Shown here in pieces: positions 9,175-20,146 of a stretch of DNA of 64,000 nt. The stretch comes from Saccharomycopsis fibuligera x Saccharomycopsis cf. fibuligera (taxonomy: Eukaryota > Ascomycota > Saccharomycetes > Ascoideales > Saccharomycopsidaceae). Positions within the stretch are counted from its first letter, which is position 1. Each line of letters starts with the position of its first letter. The DNA lies in NCBI GenBank assembly GCA_001936135.1, contig CP012809.1, positions 4,451,501 through 4,515,500 on the forward strand, read 5' to 3'. A program made the position numbers and the translations under genes. The notes beneath the pieces were generated by a model. It had not been told where the DNA came from. It ran no database searches and saw only the letters and a list, made by a program, of their open reading frames with translations.

Positions 9175-10923
9175 TCAACACCAAACATTGTACACTCTAA
9201 ACCACCAAGGTTTAGATCTGATGTACTCCTTCTCTTCTCTAATTTCTTGCTTGAGCAAGTCCAAGTCAACAACTTTTCTGCCAGAATCCAAATCAACCTT
9301 TTTCAAATCGACAAAGAAGTTGAAATCTCTCTTGTAAAACATATAACCGAGGTAGGATACAATAACAACTGGGACAGTCAAGTAGGCGGAGAAGAAATCG
9401 GCGGCATTACCTTTACCTCCAATTGGCCAAGCTGCAATCCAGAATTGGGCAACAAGAACCAAACAGTTGAAAATCAAGCCATAGTATGAACCTGCAATTC
9501 CAGTTTGAGATAAAAATGGTAACTCGTCAGTGCTTCTACCTTGCAACTTCATTGCTCTTCTGAATAAAATATGGCAAGCGCAGATAGAACCCCATGTGAA
9601 GATGGTTGACAAACCAGAAATGGCCATGAACCAATTGAATGCTTTACCATAGTCTTTGGAAGCAGATAAGAAACCGAGGAGTCCAAAAGCTGCTGTGACA
9701 GCCATTGCCCCCAATGGTCTACCTTTTCTGTCAATATAACCAAGCCATTGTGGGGCGAAACCTTGCTCTGCCATGGAGACGATAGTTCTAGAGCATCCAA
9801 AGATGGAGGAATTACCAACGGAAAGCACCGAGACAAGAATGACTGCATTGATAACAGATGGCAAACCTTTGATACCACCTCTTTGAATAGCAATAACAAA
9901 TGGGGAAGCCTTAGCATCATAACTACTGCTTCCTCCTACCAACTTTTTGTCGGTGTATGGAACCAACAAGCCAACCAAAAGCAACGAAATGATGTAAAAC
10001 AAAGCAATTCTCCAAAAAACTTGCTTCGAGGCCTTTGGAACAGATTTACGTGGATTGGTGGCTTCAGCTGCGGTTAAACCGACAAACTCAGTACCACCAA
10101 ATGAAAAAGCACCGGTAACAAAAACAGAACAGAGACCTTTGAACCCGTGATGGAAGGCCCCTGGGTTTTTCCAGTATTTACCACCAATGTATTCGTGAGT
10201 TGGGCCACCACCGCAAGCTAGCACTATACCGAGAATGATGAAGCCGCAAATAGCCAATACTTTCAAACAAGAGAACCAGAACTCTGCTTCACCGTAGCCT
10301 TTGACCCCAAACAAATTGATGGCAAAAATAAAGACAAAAAATACTGCCACCCATACAGCTCCGTTAATCTTATCGTTCCAATATCCAATAACAATAGAAG
10401 AGGCCACTAATTCTATGGGCAAAACCACAAGCCAAAATATGGCATAATTCCAACCCATTGCAAACCCCCAAGGACGAGAAATAAACTGGGAATTATACAC
10501 TGCAAAAGCACCAGAGACGGGAAAGGTAACTGCTAGCTCACCAAGAGCTTGCACGGTACAATACAACATAGTTCCAAGAAACGCATAAGCAAGGATACAA
10601 CTAGCAGGACCACCGGTAGCAAGAATTTTCCCGCTACCAACAAATAGACCAGTACCGATGGATCCACCAATGGCGATCATCTGCATATGACGGCCTTTCA
10701 AACTCTTTGCTAATGGCGATTCAGCAGTTTTCTTGGTAACTCTTTCTTCAGCAGTGAGGCCTTCTGTGTTTGCCAAATTATCGGCTCTTTTGAAGGAGTC
10801 TTTGAAATGTTTCCATTTGGAGCCAGATTGCTCACTTGAACTGCTTTCATTGTAAGGTAGTGGTCCGTTAGAGGTTTCCACCTCGAGGACACCTGATTTT
10901 GTGTCGTTTTTGCTTTCAGGCAT
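9175..10923 (-). CDS. General amino acid permease (GAP / YAT family)
   Basis: Plasma-membrane amino acid/proton symporter of the APC superfamily, 582 aa with about twelve hydrophobic segments. Family motifs include GGSIGTGLFVGSGK in TM1, LGELAVTFPVSGAF in TM3, AFSFGGTEFVGLTAAEATNPRKSVPKA split across TM6-7, and a C-terminal cytoplasmic tail ending KPWWFRVYNVWC, the aromatic ending seen in Gap1-type carriers. The start is the ATG at 10923 (MPESKND); the frame stays open upstream only through a poly-lysine-like A/T run. The N-terminal lysines (KWKHFKDSFKRADN) are possible ubiquitination sites in such carriers. The exact paralogue (GAP1, GAP2 or similar) cannot be settled by eye. Confidence 0.93.
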   Translation of the reverse strand: MPESKNDTKSGVLEVETSNGPLPYNESSSSEQSGSKWKHFKDSFKRADNLANTEGLTAEERVTKKTAESPLAKSLKGRHMQMIAIGGSIGTGLFVGSGKILATGGPASCILAYAFLGTMLYCTVQALGELAVTFPVSGAFAVYNSQFISRPWGFAMGWNYAIFWLVVLPIELVASSIVIGYWNDKINGAVWVAVFFVFIFAINLFGVKGYGEAEFWFSCLKVLAICGFIILGIVLACGGGPTHEYIGGKYWKNPGAFHHGFKGLCSVFVTGAFSFGGTEFVGLTAAEATNPRKSVPKASKQVFWRIALFYIISLLLVGLLVPYTDKKLVGGSSSYDAKASPFVIAIQRGGIKGLPSVINAVILVSVLSVGNSSIFGCSRTIVSMAEQGFAPQWLGYIDRKGRPLGAMAVTAAFGLLGFLSASKDYGKAFNWFMAISGLSTIFTWGSICACHILFRRAMKLQGRSTDELPFLSQTGIAGSYYGLIFNCLVLVAQFWIAAWPIGGKGNAADFFSAYLTVPVVIVSYLGYMFYKRDFNFFVDLKKVDLDSGRKVVDLDLLKQEIREEKEYIRSKPWWFRVYNVWC

Positions 10924-12360
10924 ATTGAAAAAACTTTTCTCTGCTATGATAGTTAATGTTGGAGGAGCGGTATTTTTTTTTTTTTTTTTTTTGGTCAAAG
11001 TATGAAGTATGCAAAGATGAAATAGAGGAATAAAAAAGGCAAAAAGTCGACTTTATATATACAATTCGCCACAATTATACTATAGTGAAAAGTCTATGGA
11101 AATAAAAAAAAATCAAACTGAGATGATTATAAGGATTTACAGAAGAAGTAAATTAGGGCTTTAGGACTATACTCGAGATTATATATATATATATATATAT
11201 ACACATCCTTCGCTGTTTGCATTTGAGAAGCAACGACGATATGGATGTTGTCATTGCAGACATGTACATGTTCCTGCAGCTTATCAAGGCTGTCTGCGCT
11301 GTATCCATATGCACGGTTGCCACAAGAGGCTGCAGAGTTCTGCTTGGGGTACTGATTTGGTGGGCTCGATCAGACTTGAACAAGATATAAATACATATAC
11401 AAAGCTTAAATTGTTAATTTGCTAAGCACAACCGGTATCATCAATAGAAGGTTGGATGATAACTCAAACTGACACCAGCAAACAACAGCCTTGGCTTCCC
11501 TCGAAGAGAAACACCCTGCACGGCACTATTGGGGGGAGGGCGGGGCTTCGAATCAGTGCGCAGTTTCGAGAAACGTTCACTCACCACCATCGCTGGTGAA
11601 GCTACAACCTATCATGTACTAATATTGCATAATTTGATGACATGTATTGGACGCGATGCATGTAATAGATATTGAGGGGAAAATTGAAGCCTGGAACGTA
11701 GTCAATCCGTTACATGGGAAGAGAAGTATGTGGTGGACAAAAGGATTACTACGGTCCATTAAAGGTTGAGTGTCTCTGTGAGGGGCACCGGACTGTGTCC
11801 TATAGCATCATGAAGAAGAAGAAGAAGAAGAAGAAGATGATGATGATGATGTTGATGAATAGCGTTGTTGGCATGCGGCGTTTGCTGCGTTTCAAGAAAA
11901 GATACTCATCCATCAGTGACGATAATTCAAAAAATTAACAAAAACGTTAGATAGTTTTGCTGTACCACCCCGTATACTGGCTAGAAAGTAGCTATCTTGT
12001 TTTATGGTGGAGACGGAAAGATTACAGTCGATCGGAGAAATTATAAGCGACGAAATACTGGGCTAGTCGGGAGAAAGTATAAGCGACTGAAAGATAAAAT
12101 TTTCAACGCACGCTAGCTTAAAATGCGATCGATCAGTTGTTCCACGTATCGCTACTGCCACTATATTGCTAAAAACTCATGAATTGATACGGTCTACATT
12201 TGCAGTGCATTATCGCAAAACTTGACGTTATCTTCAGTTTAGGGGTCTTTCCACCTTGCCTGCAAACTGTTTTCCACCCATGTTTTACAGCGTTTGATAC
12301 TGCGGCTGGTGCGACGCGGCGGCTTTACTATCTCTAGCTGCAAGCCACTCACTCACTCAC

Positions 12361-12620
12361 TGTGTTTGTGCTCGGAGCCTTCTCCCGCACCTGCCTAATC
12401 TGGGCGCATGAGGCCACCGAGTGGCGCATCGCTAGTCTAGTAGAAAGATACACAATTGCGCGGGGATGTCTGCTCTTCTACTTACCGCGCGGTTATTCGG
12501 ACCTTGGTTTCTGGTCAGACTCTACAAAGTCCTACAATAGTGGCGAGGGGCGAGGGGCGGCTAGTACCTTGGCGGGCTTTTTCCGCCTTTCGGCGCCACA
12601 GCGCGCAAGAGCAGTTCTAG
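12361..12620. other. GC-rich island with hairpins, possible ncRNA
   Basis: Clearly richer in G+C than the flanks and spans no known protein. Local stems are visible: GCCAC-CGA-GTGGC near 12412-12424 and GGCGG-N7-CCGCC near 12571-12588. In AT-rich yeast genomes such islands often mark structured RNAs. I could not match it to RNase P, MRP, SRP, U-snRNA or tRNA motifs. The open frame across it looks incidental. Confidence 0.3.
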
Positions 12621-12676
12621 TTCGTCTTTGTTTTTATCATCACTACATTTTATGCCAAAGTCTATCTAATACTAAC

Positions 12677-12735
12677 GGGGTTTTCACTTGTATAAGTTTC
12701 CCCTATATAATAGCAACTGAACTATACTGTATATA
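12677..12735 (+). repeat. Dispersed 58-bp repeat, copy 1 (possible LTR relic)
   Basis: Matches 41633-41690 with about three mismatches over 58 bp, including TTTTCACTTGTATAAG and TGAACTATACTGTATATA. The TATATAATA core resembles an LTR promoter. Family and age are unknown; treated as an old fragment. Confidence 0.7.
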
Positions 12736-13392
12736 CTATACAGATAAGTTTATAAGATTATATTTTCTATTGTTTATATTGTGTGTGAAAAAAAAAAAAA
12801 GCCAAAATGATAACAGGCGGATAAAGTGTCAAACATTAGGCACGGTTCATACCTCAATGGCCAATTTTTTTTTTTTTTTTTTTTTTTTGTCATGATTGAA
12901 CAGCAGCTCATCTCTTCTCGTTGGGTGACACGGTCTCCACCGCAACGTCTGTCATGGGTGCGCACCCCCTTTCAAACTGGCTGACAGCCATGCATCTAAC
13001 GTGTGGTGATGCTCCTCTTTAATGTCTCTTTGCACTGCTGTAGCTTACAAATGAGTACCGGGGTGTGCGCACAATTATGGGGTTTGACAAGCAATAACAT
13101 GGCCTTTAAGTAAGTGCAGAGCACCCAGCAGCTCAACAACCATCTTTCTGGACACCTTTGCCGAGGAGTCCGCGTAGCAATTTAAATAGCGAAGAAAAAT
13201 ATTGAATGAACACACCAGGCAAAAAACAAAAAAATAAACAGCGTCGACAAACAGTAAACAAAAAATTCAGATCGAGGGTGGTGTAGTAAGCGTTCAACAA
13301 GTGAAGCTAAAGAGACCTTATTTACCGAGAACAGGAAATTCACCGGTGAACCGTTCCTATCTTTTCATACATACCGTCAATAAGGAAACATA

Positions 13393-14013
13393 ATGTTGTG
13401 GTTAAGTGAACAGCAAAGTACGTATATCACTGCTTGTCCAAGAAACGGAGACCTGCGCGGCACACGGATTGAAAACTAGAGAGAATTCAATCACCCACCA
13501 GCGCAAGTCATCGCTCGCGGAAAATCGGCAGCGGTATTTATCTGATCCATCATTTGAGCTTCAAACCCAGACACTTTGGCCAACAACTAACTTAACTCTT
13601 TTTTTCTTTTTTCAACAGAATTCGGCGCAGCATTTATCGTCTTTGGCGTTGCTTTTTTCTTTTTTGGCGTCTTCACCTTCTTTGACGCCGCTCTACTAGC
13701 CCTTGGCAACATCTTGCTCCTCGTTGGCTTGACTCTTGTCATTGGCCCGCAAAAGACCCTTAATTACTTCCTCCGGCCATCAAAACTCAGAGGCACAGTA
13801 TGTTTTGCCGTGGGAATTTTGATGATTTTTCTAAAACACGCCTTCATTGGCTTTGCCATTGAATCAGTGGGGATATTGTTTTTGTTTGGCGATGTGTTGA
13901 ATCTTATTGTGACATTTTTGCGCAGTATGCCGGTGATTGGACCTATATTGAACCATCCTAGCGTGGCGCCATACGTTGACCGGATGGCCAATGTTAACGT
14001 CTTGCCGGTGTAG
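13393..14013 (+). CDS. GOT1: Golgi transport protein Got1
   Basis: Small tetra-spanning protein of ER/Golgi membranes acting in vesicle traffic. Exon 1 is 13393-13417 (MLWLSEQQ plus one base), the intron 13418-13618 (GTACGT donor, AACTAAC branch, CAACAG acceptor) and exon 2 13619-14013. The join gives [19 protein letters not shown], matching the start of baker's yeast Got1. The diagnostic C-terminal part [19 protein letters not shown] and ending LPV are present. Length is 139 aa against 138. Four hydrophobic segments are apparent. Confidence 0.96.
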
Positions 14014-14665
14014 ATTACGTTGGTTGGTGCTGGTGTTGATGTTTGCATGCAAATTGTCTTGGTGAATTCCGATTCATTAGTCTGAACTGTACTATTTATA
14101 TTTACACTACATTACATTTTATTCAAGTTTTTCTCCGTCCTGTCTCCTTTCTTTCTACTACTAGCACTAATTTAATGATTCGGCCAGTCTCCGTTCTGTC
14201 TTTGCTGTGTATTCAATGGCGTGAATCCAATTTATCACACAGTGTAGCCACCTCGACTCGACTCGACTCGACTCGACTCGGGGGGCGTGGAACCGAAATC
14301 GTGGGTCCGCCACATCCAATTGAAAATATATTTCTTGTTCCCGTGCGCTACAGACCTCGCTACCAAAAATTCCAAAACTTACCGTGCTGCTGCTCGGTAA
14401 GTACGTTCGTTATAAGCAGATACGCTGTTGCTGCCGATCACGATCTGGATATTGTTTGCAACTGATATTGTATTGCATCTCGATTACCACAACCTGGGCT
14501 TGTATAACTCAAATTGCGTTCTACAAATATACCCAAAGCGCCGTTCTCATTTTCGTTTCTCCCCCTTCTCAAAAAAATTGTGCCAATTGACAATCATACA
14601 GAATTCATTAGCGGATTCAAAGCATACAAACTTTTAAACCAAGCAAACATATTAGCACCAGCACA
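14014..14665. other. Intergenic GOT1 / HUA1
   Basis: Promoter region of HUA1 with a (TCGAC)n microsatellite at 14253-14280. No other gene seen. Confidence 0.6.
14253..14280. repeat. (TCGAC)n microsatellite, 5.6 units
   Basis: Perfect 5-bp repeat over 28 bp, unusually CpG-rich for this genome. Confidence 0.97.
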
Positions 14666-15589
14666 ATGGACAGCACATCTGTCGCAAACCGTGGGACACC
14701 GGCCTCAACATCTTCTCCAGCTCCCACATTGAACAGCGCTAATGCTAATGCTAATAATAATAATAATAATAATAGTACTGGCAGCAATAATAGCAACACC
14801 GACAATAATCAATCTCTGGGAGGCGTTCTCAATTACAATGGCCATCAGATTCCAAACTACACCGTCACCAGTGCTGATAATGATGAACCACCGCCATCCT
14901 ATGAGGAAGCAGTCAATTCTACCGAACCTCCAATAGAGCAAAATCTTCGTCGTCCGCATGTTCCACCACCCTCGGCGGCTTCTCCTTCTCCAGTTGCTTC
15001 TCATACTTCTTCTCATTTGAGACCATCAGCCGCGGCTGCCAGTCCCGCTCCCGCTCCCGCTCCCGCTCACAGTGCCAGTCACAGCCCATCGCTAAGTGCT
15101 ACTGCTGCGAGACTAAGACCGGTTGGTTCCTCACTGCCAGCTCCCTCGCCCTTTGGCGGCATCCACATTAATATCCCAGGGGCCTACCAGCGGCCAGGAC
15201 CAGGACCAGGACCAGGACAATATCATCGTCAGCGACACCAACAGCCGTCCACAACATCAGGAGCAACCAACCAAATCAGTTCGTATACTCCCTGGATATA
15301 CCCTCCGGGCTACTACTGCTACAAATGTCGCAACACTGGTATAAAATTGAAAAACGGTTTGCAGTGCAAAGATTGCTGGGAATTTTTTGCAACGCGATCT
15401 CGTTACGTGAAGCGAATTACCTCAATCCCTCGCAACGCAATGCTTAATCGAAGTGTGCTTCGTCCTGGGGATCCGGCAATTGGTGGGTTTTTGTGCGGTA
15501 GATGCAGAGGAGTAGGGACGATCGACTTGTTCTTGTTTGAAGATATGTGTCCCGTGTGTGGTGGAATTGGCCGGGTGCAATTCGCTTGA
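14666..15589 (+). CDS. HUA1: Hua1-like zinc-finger protein with a PY motif
   Basis: Cytoplasmic protein; the baker's yeast relative is linked to cortical actin patches and ubiquitin-ligase adaptors. 307 aa. The N-terminal half is low complexity (N, S, A, P) and holds PPPSYEEAV near residues 74-82, a PPxY motif of the kind bound by WW domains of Rsp5. The C-terminal 100 residues carry four CxxC pairs (CYKC, CKDC, CGRC, CPVC) with J-protein-like CxGxG spacing such as CRGVG and CGGIG. Length exceeds the baker's yeast protein (about 198 aa) because of the low-complexity half. An in-frame CTG at 14816 lies in a polar stretch. Confidence 0.88.
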   Translation: MDSTSVANRGTPASTSSPAPTLNSANANANNNNNNNSTGSNNSNTDNNQSLGGVLNYNGHQIPNYTVTSADNDEPPPSYEEAVNSTEPPIEQNLRRPHVPPPSAASPSPVASHTSSHLRPSAAAASPAPAPAPAHSASHSPSLSATAARLRPVGSSLPAPSPFGGIHINIPGAYQRPGPGPGPGQYHRQRHQQPSTTSGATNQISSYTPWIYPPGYYCYKCRNTGIKLKNGLQCKDCWEFFATRSRYVKRITSIPRNAMLNRSVLRPGDPAIGGFLCGRCRGVGTIDLFLFEDMCPVCGGIGRVQFA

Positions 15590-16094
15590 AAAGTTGGTTT
15601 GATGTTGGAAATTTTTTTTTCTCAAAAATGCGGCTAAACGAGATAACAATCAATCTTTTGTGTACTATAATACTACGTTTCTGTTTTATTGTTTGCTGCC
15701 ACTGCTGCTGCAGTAGCATTGTAATGTACATGTGCATTTCAACATTTGGTGGGTATTTACCTAAAAGCCAAACCACAACCAGCGATTTATAGATTATATA
15801 CATACCACTGGCCGTTTTTCGTGTCTGGTCACTGAACATTTTGGAGTACTCAACCGAAATAGGTTCAACTAAGGATCGCATTGGTGACTCTGTGACTCTG
15901 TGACTCTGTTCAAGATTATTTACTACAGAGACACACCACACTGCCACTATCTCGCCAAGCAGCACCGCAGTACCGCGTCTCAACGCCTACGCTGGCCTAC
16001 TGTCAAAAATGTCGCTCTGGGGAGTCGAGCTCTGGGGAGTCGGGCCCTGGTGCGTCATTTATGAACGCCAACAGCCATTAACAAGACCCTTAGT

Positions 16095-16131
<37 letters not shown>

Positions 16132-16522
16132 TTATTTATCCCCCCTCCGCCATATCTTTTAATTTAGAGCTGTGCCCAGACATCAACACGCTGTACTGTA
16201 GTATAAGCGTGGATGCCTGCTGCGGATTTCTCTGATTGGTGATAATTATATGCGTCCTCCATATGCGCCATTAGCAAAAAACGGGGCGTAGCACGCCAGT
16301 GTTGCACCAGGCCTTCACTCAGAACATTGAAAATTAAAAGAAACCGGAAAATCTCGTTAATAAAAGTAAACGTAACTTTTATATATATACATGGCCTAGA
16401 GACCCCGGTAAAGAGCACAGTATAGATTGCCAGGCCTTACTGCCCACCTCTTTCCTTCTTTTCACCCCCTCTGTATCCCTTACTCTTTCCTACGTATCAA
16501 CAACATCATCACCTTTTTCAAT
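15590..16522. other. Intergenic HUA1 / RTA1-like
   Basis: Contains three copies of an 8-bp GTGACTCT repeat (15884-15908), a paired CTCTGGGGAGTCG repeat around 16016-16042 and a 38-nt T-run (16096-16133). A TATATATA stretch at 16381-16390 lies about 135 bp upstream of the next start and may be its TATA element. Confidence 0.6.
15884..15908. repeat. 8-bp tandem repeat, three copies
   Basis: GTGACTCT repeated three times without a mismatch. Confidence 0.95.
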
Positions 16523-17650
16523 ATGTCAACTGCTATCACCACTTCATCCCCGTCGCCAAACAACGTTTGGCCATACACACCAGCTTTAGGAGCCAACACC
16601 TATTACATTTGCTACTTTGCTGTGCTATTGGCGGCAGAGCTTTATAATGCGCTTGCTTCCAAGTTGAGATACCACAGGTACATCATTCATCAAGCTCCGT
16701 TGTTGGTGGGACTCGCCATGGAAGCATTAGGCTACGTTTTGCGGCTTCAAAGCCGTAGCAGACCTACAACGCTTTTCTATGCTGGTCAGAGTTTCTTTTT
16801 AGAATTTGCACCAATGTTCATATCCGCAACAATGTACATTAGATTTGCCGGACTTGTGGAACTTTTGCAATCTTCCCAGTATTGCTTGATTCATAAAACG
16901 TACTATATTCCAATAATCTTTATTTTGGCTGATGTTGTATCAGCGATTTTCCAGTGCGCCGCTGGGGCAGTGGTTATTCTTTATGACGATCAAAGAGTCG
17001 TGAGCAAAGCATTGTCTACGTGTGGTTCTGTCATCCGCCTAGTTTCCTTCGCTGGATTTCTCGCATTGATGTTGCATTACTGGTACAAGCTTATTGTTCG
17101 ACAAAAGGTGCTTTCCTACTCTACCAGACCTGCCCCATCCACACATTCTACCTCACGGTCGATTTTTGCGGTGACTCGTCTCTTGAGAAGATACACAAAC
17201 GATACCCAGGACAACAACAACAACGACAACAGCAGCAGCAGCAATACTATCAGCAATGACAATAATGATAATAACACAGTCACTATACATAGAAGTTCCC
17301 TCGTGACTAGGTCCATAGACTCGAATGATTTCAGCATGGACCTGGACAAGTGCGAACTTTTGCTATCTAACGATTTACCAGTATGGGGTAACTGGCTTCA
17401 TGCAATTATTTGTTTAGTGTTTGCCGCTATTTTAATACTCGTCAGATCATCATTTACTTTTGCTGTGTTCTATCAAGGTTACAGTGGTTATTCAATGCCG
17501 CTTCCTTCTGAAGAAAGCAAAATGTTGATCTTTGATGCCACCATGCTTGCTCAAGCTTGTTTAGCAATGGCAACGGTAAATTATGCTAGACTTTTTTATC
17601 GGTTGGCGGACTATAGTCAACGGTCATTTAATACACATTTGATGTATTAG
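16523..17650 (+). CDS. RTA1-like lipid-translocating / drug-response membrane protein
   Basis: Member of the fungal RTA1 family (RTA1, RSB1, PUG1, RTA2-4), seven-TM plasma-membrane proteins tied to sphingoid-base export, sterol or azole response. 375 aa from the ATG at 16523 (MSTAITTSS). About seven hydrophobic segments are visible. Family hallmarks include GYVLRLQSRS after TM2, FAPMFISATMYIRFAGL in TM3-4, and a late segment with a polar residue pair before LAMATVNYARLFY. A long N/D/S-rich cytoplasmic loop around residues 225-275 (partly AAC/AAT repeats) is specific to this gene. Which paralogue it is cannot be judged. Confidence 0.88.
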   Translation: MSTAITTSSPSPNNVWPYTPALGANTYYICYFAVLLAAELYNALASKLRYHRYIIHQAPLLVGLAMEALGYVLRLQSRSRPTTLFYAGQSFFLEFAPMFISATMYIRFAGLVELLQSSQYCLIHKTYYIPIIFILADVVSAIFQCAAGAVVILYDDQRVVSKALSTCGSVIRLVSFAGFLALMLHYWYKLIVRQKVLSYSTRPAPSTHSTSRSIFAVTRLLRRYTNDTQDNNNNDNSSSSNTISNDNNDNNTVTIHRSSLVTRSIDSNDFSMDLDKCELLLSNDLPVWGNWLHAIICLVFAAILILVRSSFTFAVFYQGYSGYSMPLPSEESKMLIFDATMLAQACLAMATVNYARLFYRLADYSQRSFNTHLMY

Positions 17651-18074
17651 ACGCTGAACCAGTAATGTTTGATTTGATTCGATTTATCGTTATGTTTATA
17701 CAAATGCATGCTTGTTTGTTTGTTTGTTTTTGGCTTTTTTTTTTGTGTAGATTGGTATAAATATGTTGAATAAACACTTGTGAGCCAAAGAGCTGCCAAC
17801 AGCAGGCATTACAGCGAGAGCCAAAAGGAATACTGGATTAACACTAAAAAAAAATGCCAAATAGCTAGTTCTAGTTTGGTTTATATTAATAATAGAAAAA
17901 AAAAAAAGGAATTATAAACATTAAAAATGAGCAAAATTAAGAATATAAAAATATAAACAACAATGTATAAGTTTTAGAAGTGAAAACAAGCAGACAAAAG
18001 AAGAACAAAAAAAAAAAAAAGAAAAAAAAAGCAAAGCACACACATCTGATTATGTGGAAGAAAAAATAACCCCT
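17651..18074. other. Convergent intergenic RTA1-like / SEC9
   Basis: A 424-bp AT-rich stretch with several A-runs; two 3' ends, nothing else seen. Confidence 0.6.
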
Positions 18075-19478
18075 TTACTTATGAGTAATAGCATACAAAC
18101 GGTCCTTGTTTTGTTGCACCCCAATATCCAATTGATCCATACTGTCTTCCACATACCGAAGTCTTTCATTTTGTTTATCCACTTCATCACTTTGAGATTG
18201 AGCCAACTTTTTTAACCTTGCAGCATATCCATGAATTTCATTCAAATTATGACCGATTTGTAACTCTTTTTCTTCTTCTTCAGAATCCTCTTCGTCAAAC
18301 AAATATTTACGATGCTGTTGTAACGCTGCATCTCTAGTTTTCCGTTCTTCAGCAGTACCATTTCTATTATCAACATATAAGTTCTCTTTGATTCTTCGTT
18401 CACTTTGTTGAAATTCGGTTCTTTGCTGATCAGATAATGCTTTATCAGCAATGATTTCTGCTCTAAGTTTTTCTTCTCTTTGTTTTAATCTATGTTTCTT
18501 GTTGAATGGGTTTTGTGGGGCTCTGAAAACATTACCAGCGGTTCTTAATTCTTTGGCTCTTTCAGTACCAAGTCTATTCTGTGTATGTGCTAACCTTAAA
18601 TTGTTTTCCGTCATGTACATTTGAGTAGATTGGTTACCCAACATCCCCATAGTATTTTGTCCAGAAAGTTCCGCTTCTCTGGCCATTTCCAAAGTACGTT
18701 GAGTAGAAGCAAGAGATTTGTCTCTAGTAAAGGATAATTCTCCCTTGATGTCTTCTAGCTCTTCTTCTTCTTCTTGCTTTGCCTTTTCTTCTTCCGTCAT
18801 TTCTGGATGATATGGCTGTTGCAGTTGTTGTTGTTGTTGTTGTTGTAACTGATCTTCATTGTAACCGTAATCGTAACCGTTGCCATTTCCATTGTTGTAT
18901 GGGGCTCCTGACGGGGCATTCAAATCTTCTTCATCGTCACCATAGCCATTTCTTGAAGCTGGATTGTAAATGTTTGCTGGAGCATTCAAATCATCTTCGT
19001 CATAACCAGCAGCGCTCAAACCGTACTGCCCACCATTAAAATTATTGGCTGATGGTTTTTCTTGACCCAAATGTTGGCCATCATTACTACGCTGATATGA
19101 AGCATTATTAAATCCTTGGATTCTCGCCACCTCATCCTTATGTTTTTTTTCCCCAGCAATGCGCTTCTTGTAATCCTGATATGTTTCTTCGTAATTAGCA
19201 GTCTCTTGAGCAGCACTGAACGGTCCGCCAGCACCACCATTAACTCTAGCTCTTCCGTCAGCACTCACTGGGGCACTATTACCCTTATATTGTGGTCCAT
19301 TATGAGCAGGTTCAAAACGTGGCTGAAGTGGCCCTCTTTTTTTCTGAGCAGCGTAATCTTTGAATGCTTCAAATTTGTTTTCCCTCACCGGTTGCATTGA
19401 GGCGTTGCCGTATGGATTGTAGTCTTCATCTTCTTCTTCTTTGGCTTCCTGTTTCTTCTTTCTGCTGAAAATTCCCAT
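18075..19478 (-). CDS. SEC9: Sec9 plasma-membrane t-SNARE (SNAP-25 type)
   Basis: Supplies two of the four helices of the exocytic SNARE bundle, with Sso1/2 and Snc1/2. 467 aa from the ATG at 19478 (MGIFSRKKKQ). The first ~215 residues are polar and low complexity with repeated DLNAP motifs and a Q-tract. The C-terminal half carries two SNARE motifs. The first runs around residues 250-315 (SLASTQRTLEMAREAE, then GNQSTQMY with the ionic-layer Gln). The second is at the C-terminus (VDKQNERLRYVEDSMDQLD). An NPF (APQNPFNKKH) lies between them. There is no TM segment or Cys palmitoylation cluster, as in yeast Sec9. A 25-nt T-run (19495-19519) sits just upstream of the start. Confidence 0.93.
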   Translation of the reverse strand: MGIFSRKKKQEAKEEEDEDYNPYGNASMQPVRENKFEAFKDYAAQKKRGPLQPRFEPAHNGPQYKGNSAPVSADGRARVNGGAGGPFSAAQETANYEETYQDYKKRIAGEKKHKDEVARIQGFNNASYQRSNDGQHLGQEKPSANNFNGGQYGLSAAGYDEDDLNAPANIYNPASRNGYGDDEEDLNAPSGAPYNNGNGNGYDYGYNEDQLQQQQQQQLQQPYHPEMTEEEKAKQEEEEELEDIKGELSFTRDKSLASTQRTLEMAREAELSGQNTMGMLGNQSTQMYMTENNLRLAHTQNRLGTERAKELRTAGNVFRAPQNPFNKKHRLKQREEKLRAEIIADKALSDQQRTEFQQSERRIKENLYVDNRNGTAEERKTRDAALQQHRKYLFDEEDSEEEEKELQIGHNLNEIHGYAARLKKLAQSQSDEVDKQNERLRYVEDSMDQLDIGVQQNKDRLYAITHK

Positions 19479-20146
19479 TATTATGTTGTTGTTGTTTTTT
19501 TTTTTTTTTTTTTTTTTTTGTTTCTTTTTTCTTATATTCTTCAGTATTATAGCTATGATATATGTTTGTGTAGACAATAAATGTGGCAAAATATAAAAAG
19601 CCAGGGCAGAAAGTCAAATAAACCGTTTCAGCTATAATGATTCTCATGTACTGGCAACTGAAACTATAAATGTAGTCGTATCTCTGGTAACATAAACTGA
19701 CAGCTAGCAGGAAACGAAAAGAAACGACAGCGGCCCATAGGATCAGGCGTCACCCGGCTTGATCTCAGATAGAGAAATTGAGGTTCAAAACATCTCTAAT
19801 GTGGAAATATCCGAGATTAGGTCCCACCAATGAAGGGGGAGCGAAGGGGATGGAGGTCATAGCCGATATTTGAACAAGTAATTGAATACCACTACAAGAC
19901 TGAAAGGTCACCACTTCATGCTTGAGTAGGTTGAATTATGATATTAGAAGACCTTTCCGGAGTATTCACTGCTGGTCCTTCCTTCCCATAGTATGCTCTA
20001 ACTCCGGGTAACCCTGAACTTTGGCGATTTCCAAATTTTTCTAACATCAGCGATTAACGCATTGCAACAAGAAGAGAGAAGGACGAAGAGATTGTGTAAT
20101 GATTGGTTGATATCATAGTACACAACCATATACACAGTATTGCAAA
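19479..20146. other. Divergent promoter region SEC9 / RBG1
   Basis: 668 bp with the T-run at 19495-19519 and otherwise unremarkable sequence. Confidence 0.6.

Larger units (their letters stand above)
10924..13392. other. 2.5-kb gene-poor region, permease / GOT1
   Basis: Divergent promoter region with no convincing protein gene. Contents: (GAA)n(GAT)n microsatellite around 11812-11852, a G-rich patch (11530-11547), a weak near-duplicate around 12033-12092 sharing TATAAGCGAC, a GC-rich hairpin-forming island (12361-12620), the dispersed repeat copy at 12677-12735, and a 24-nt T-run (12865-12888). Confidence 0.6.

Noticed and set aside
11714-11938. Open frame with poly-Lys/poly-Met
   Set aside because: Produced by a (GAA)n(GAT)n microsatellite.
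12362-12895. 177-codon open frame through the GC-rich island
   Set aside because: No ATG at its listed start that looks used, runs through hairpins and a T-run, and ends in homopolymer; looks incidental.
15444-15983. 179-codon minus-strand frame
   Set aside because: Shadow of HUA1 and its 3' flank; no conserved features.
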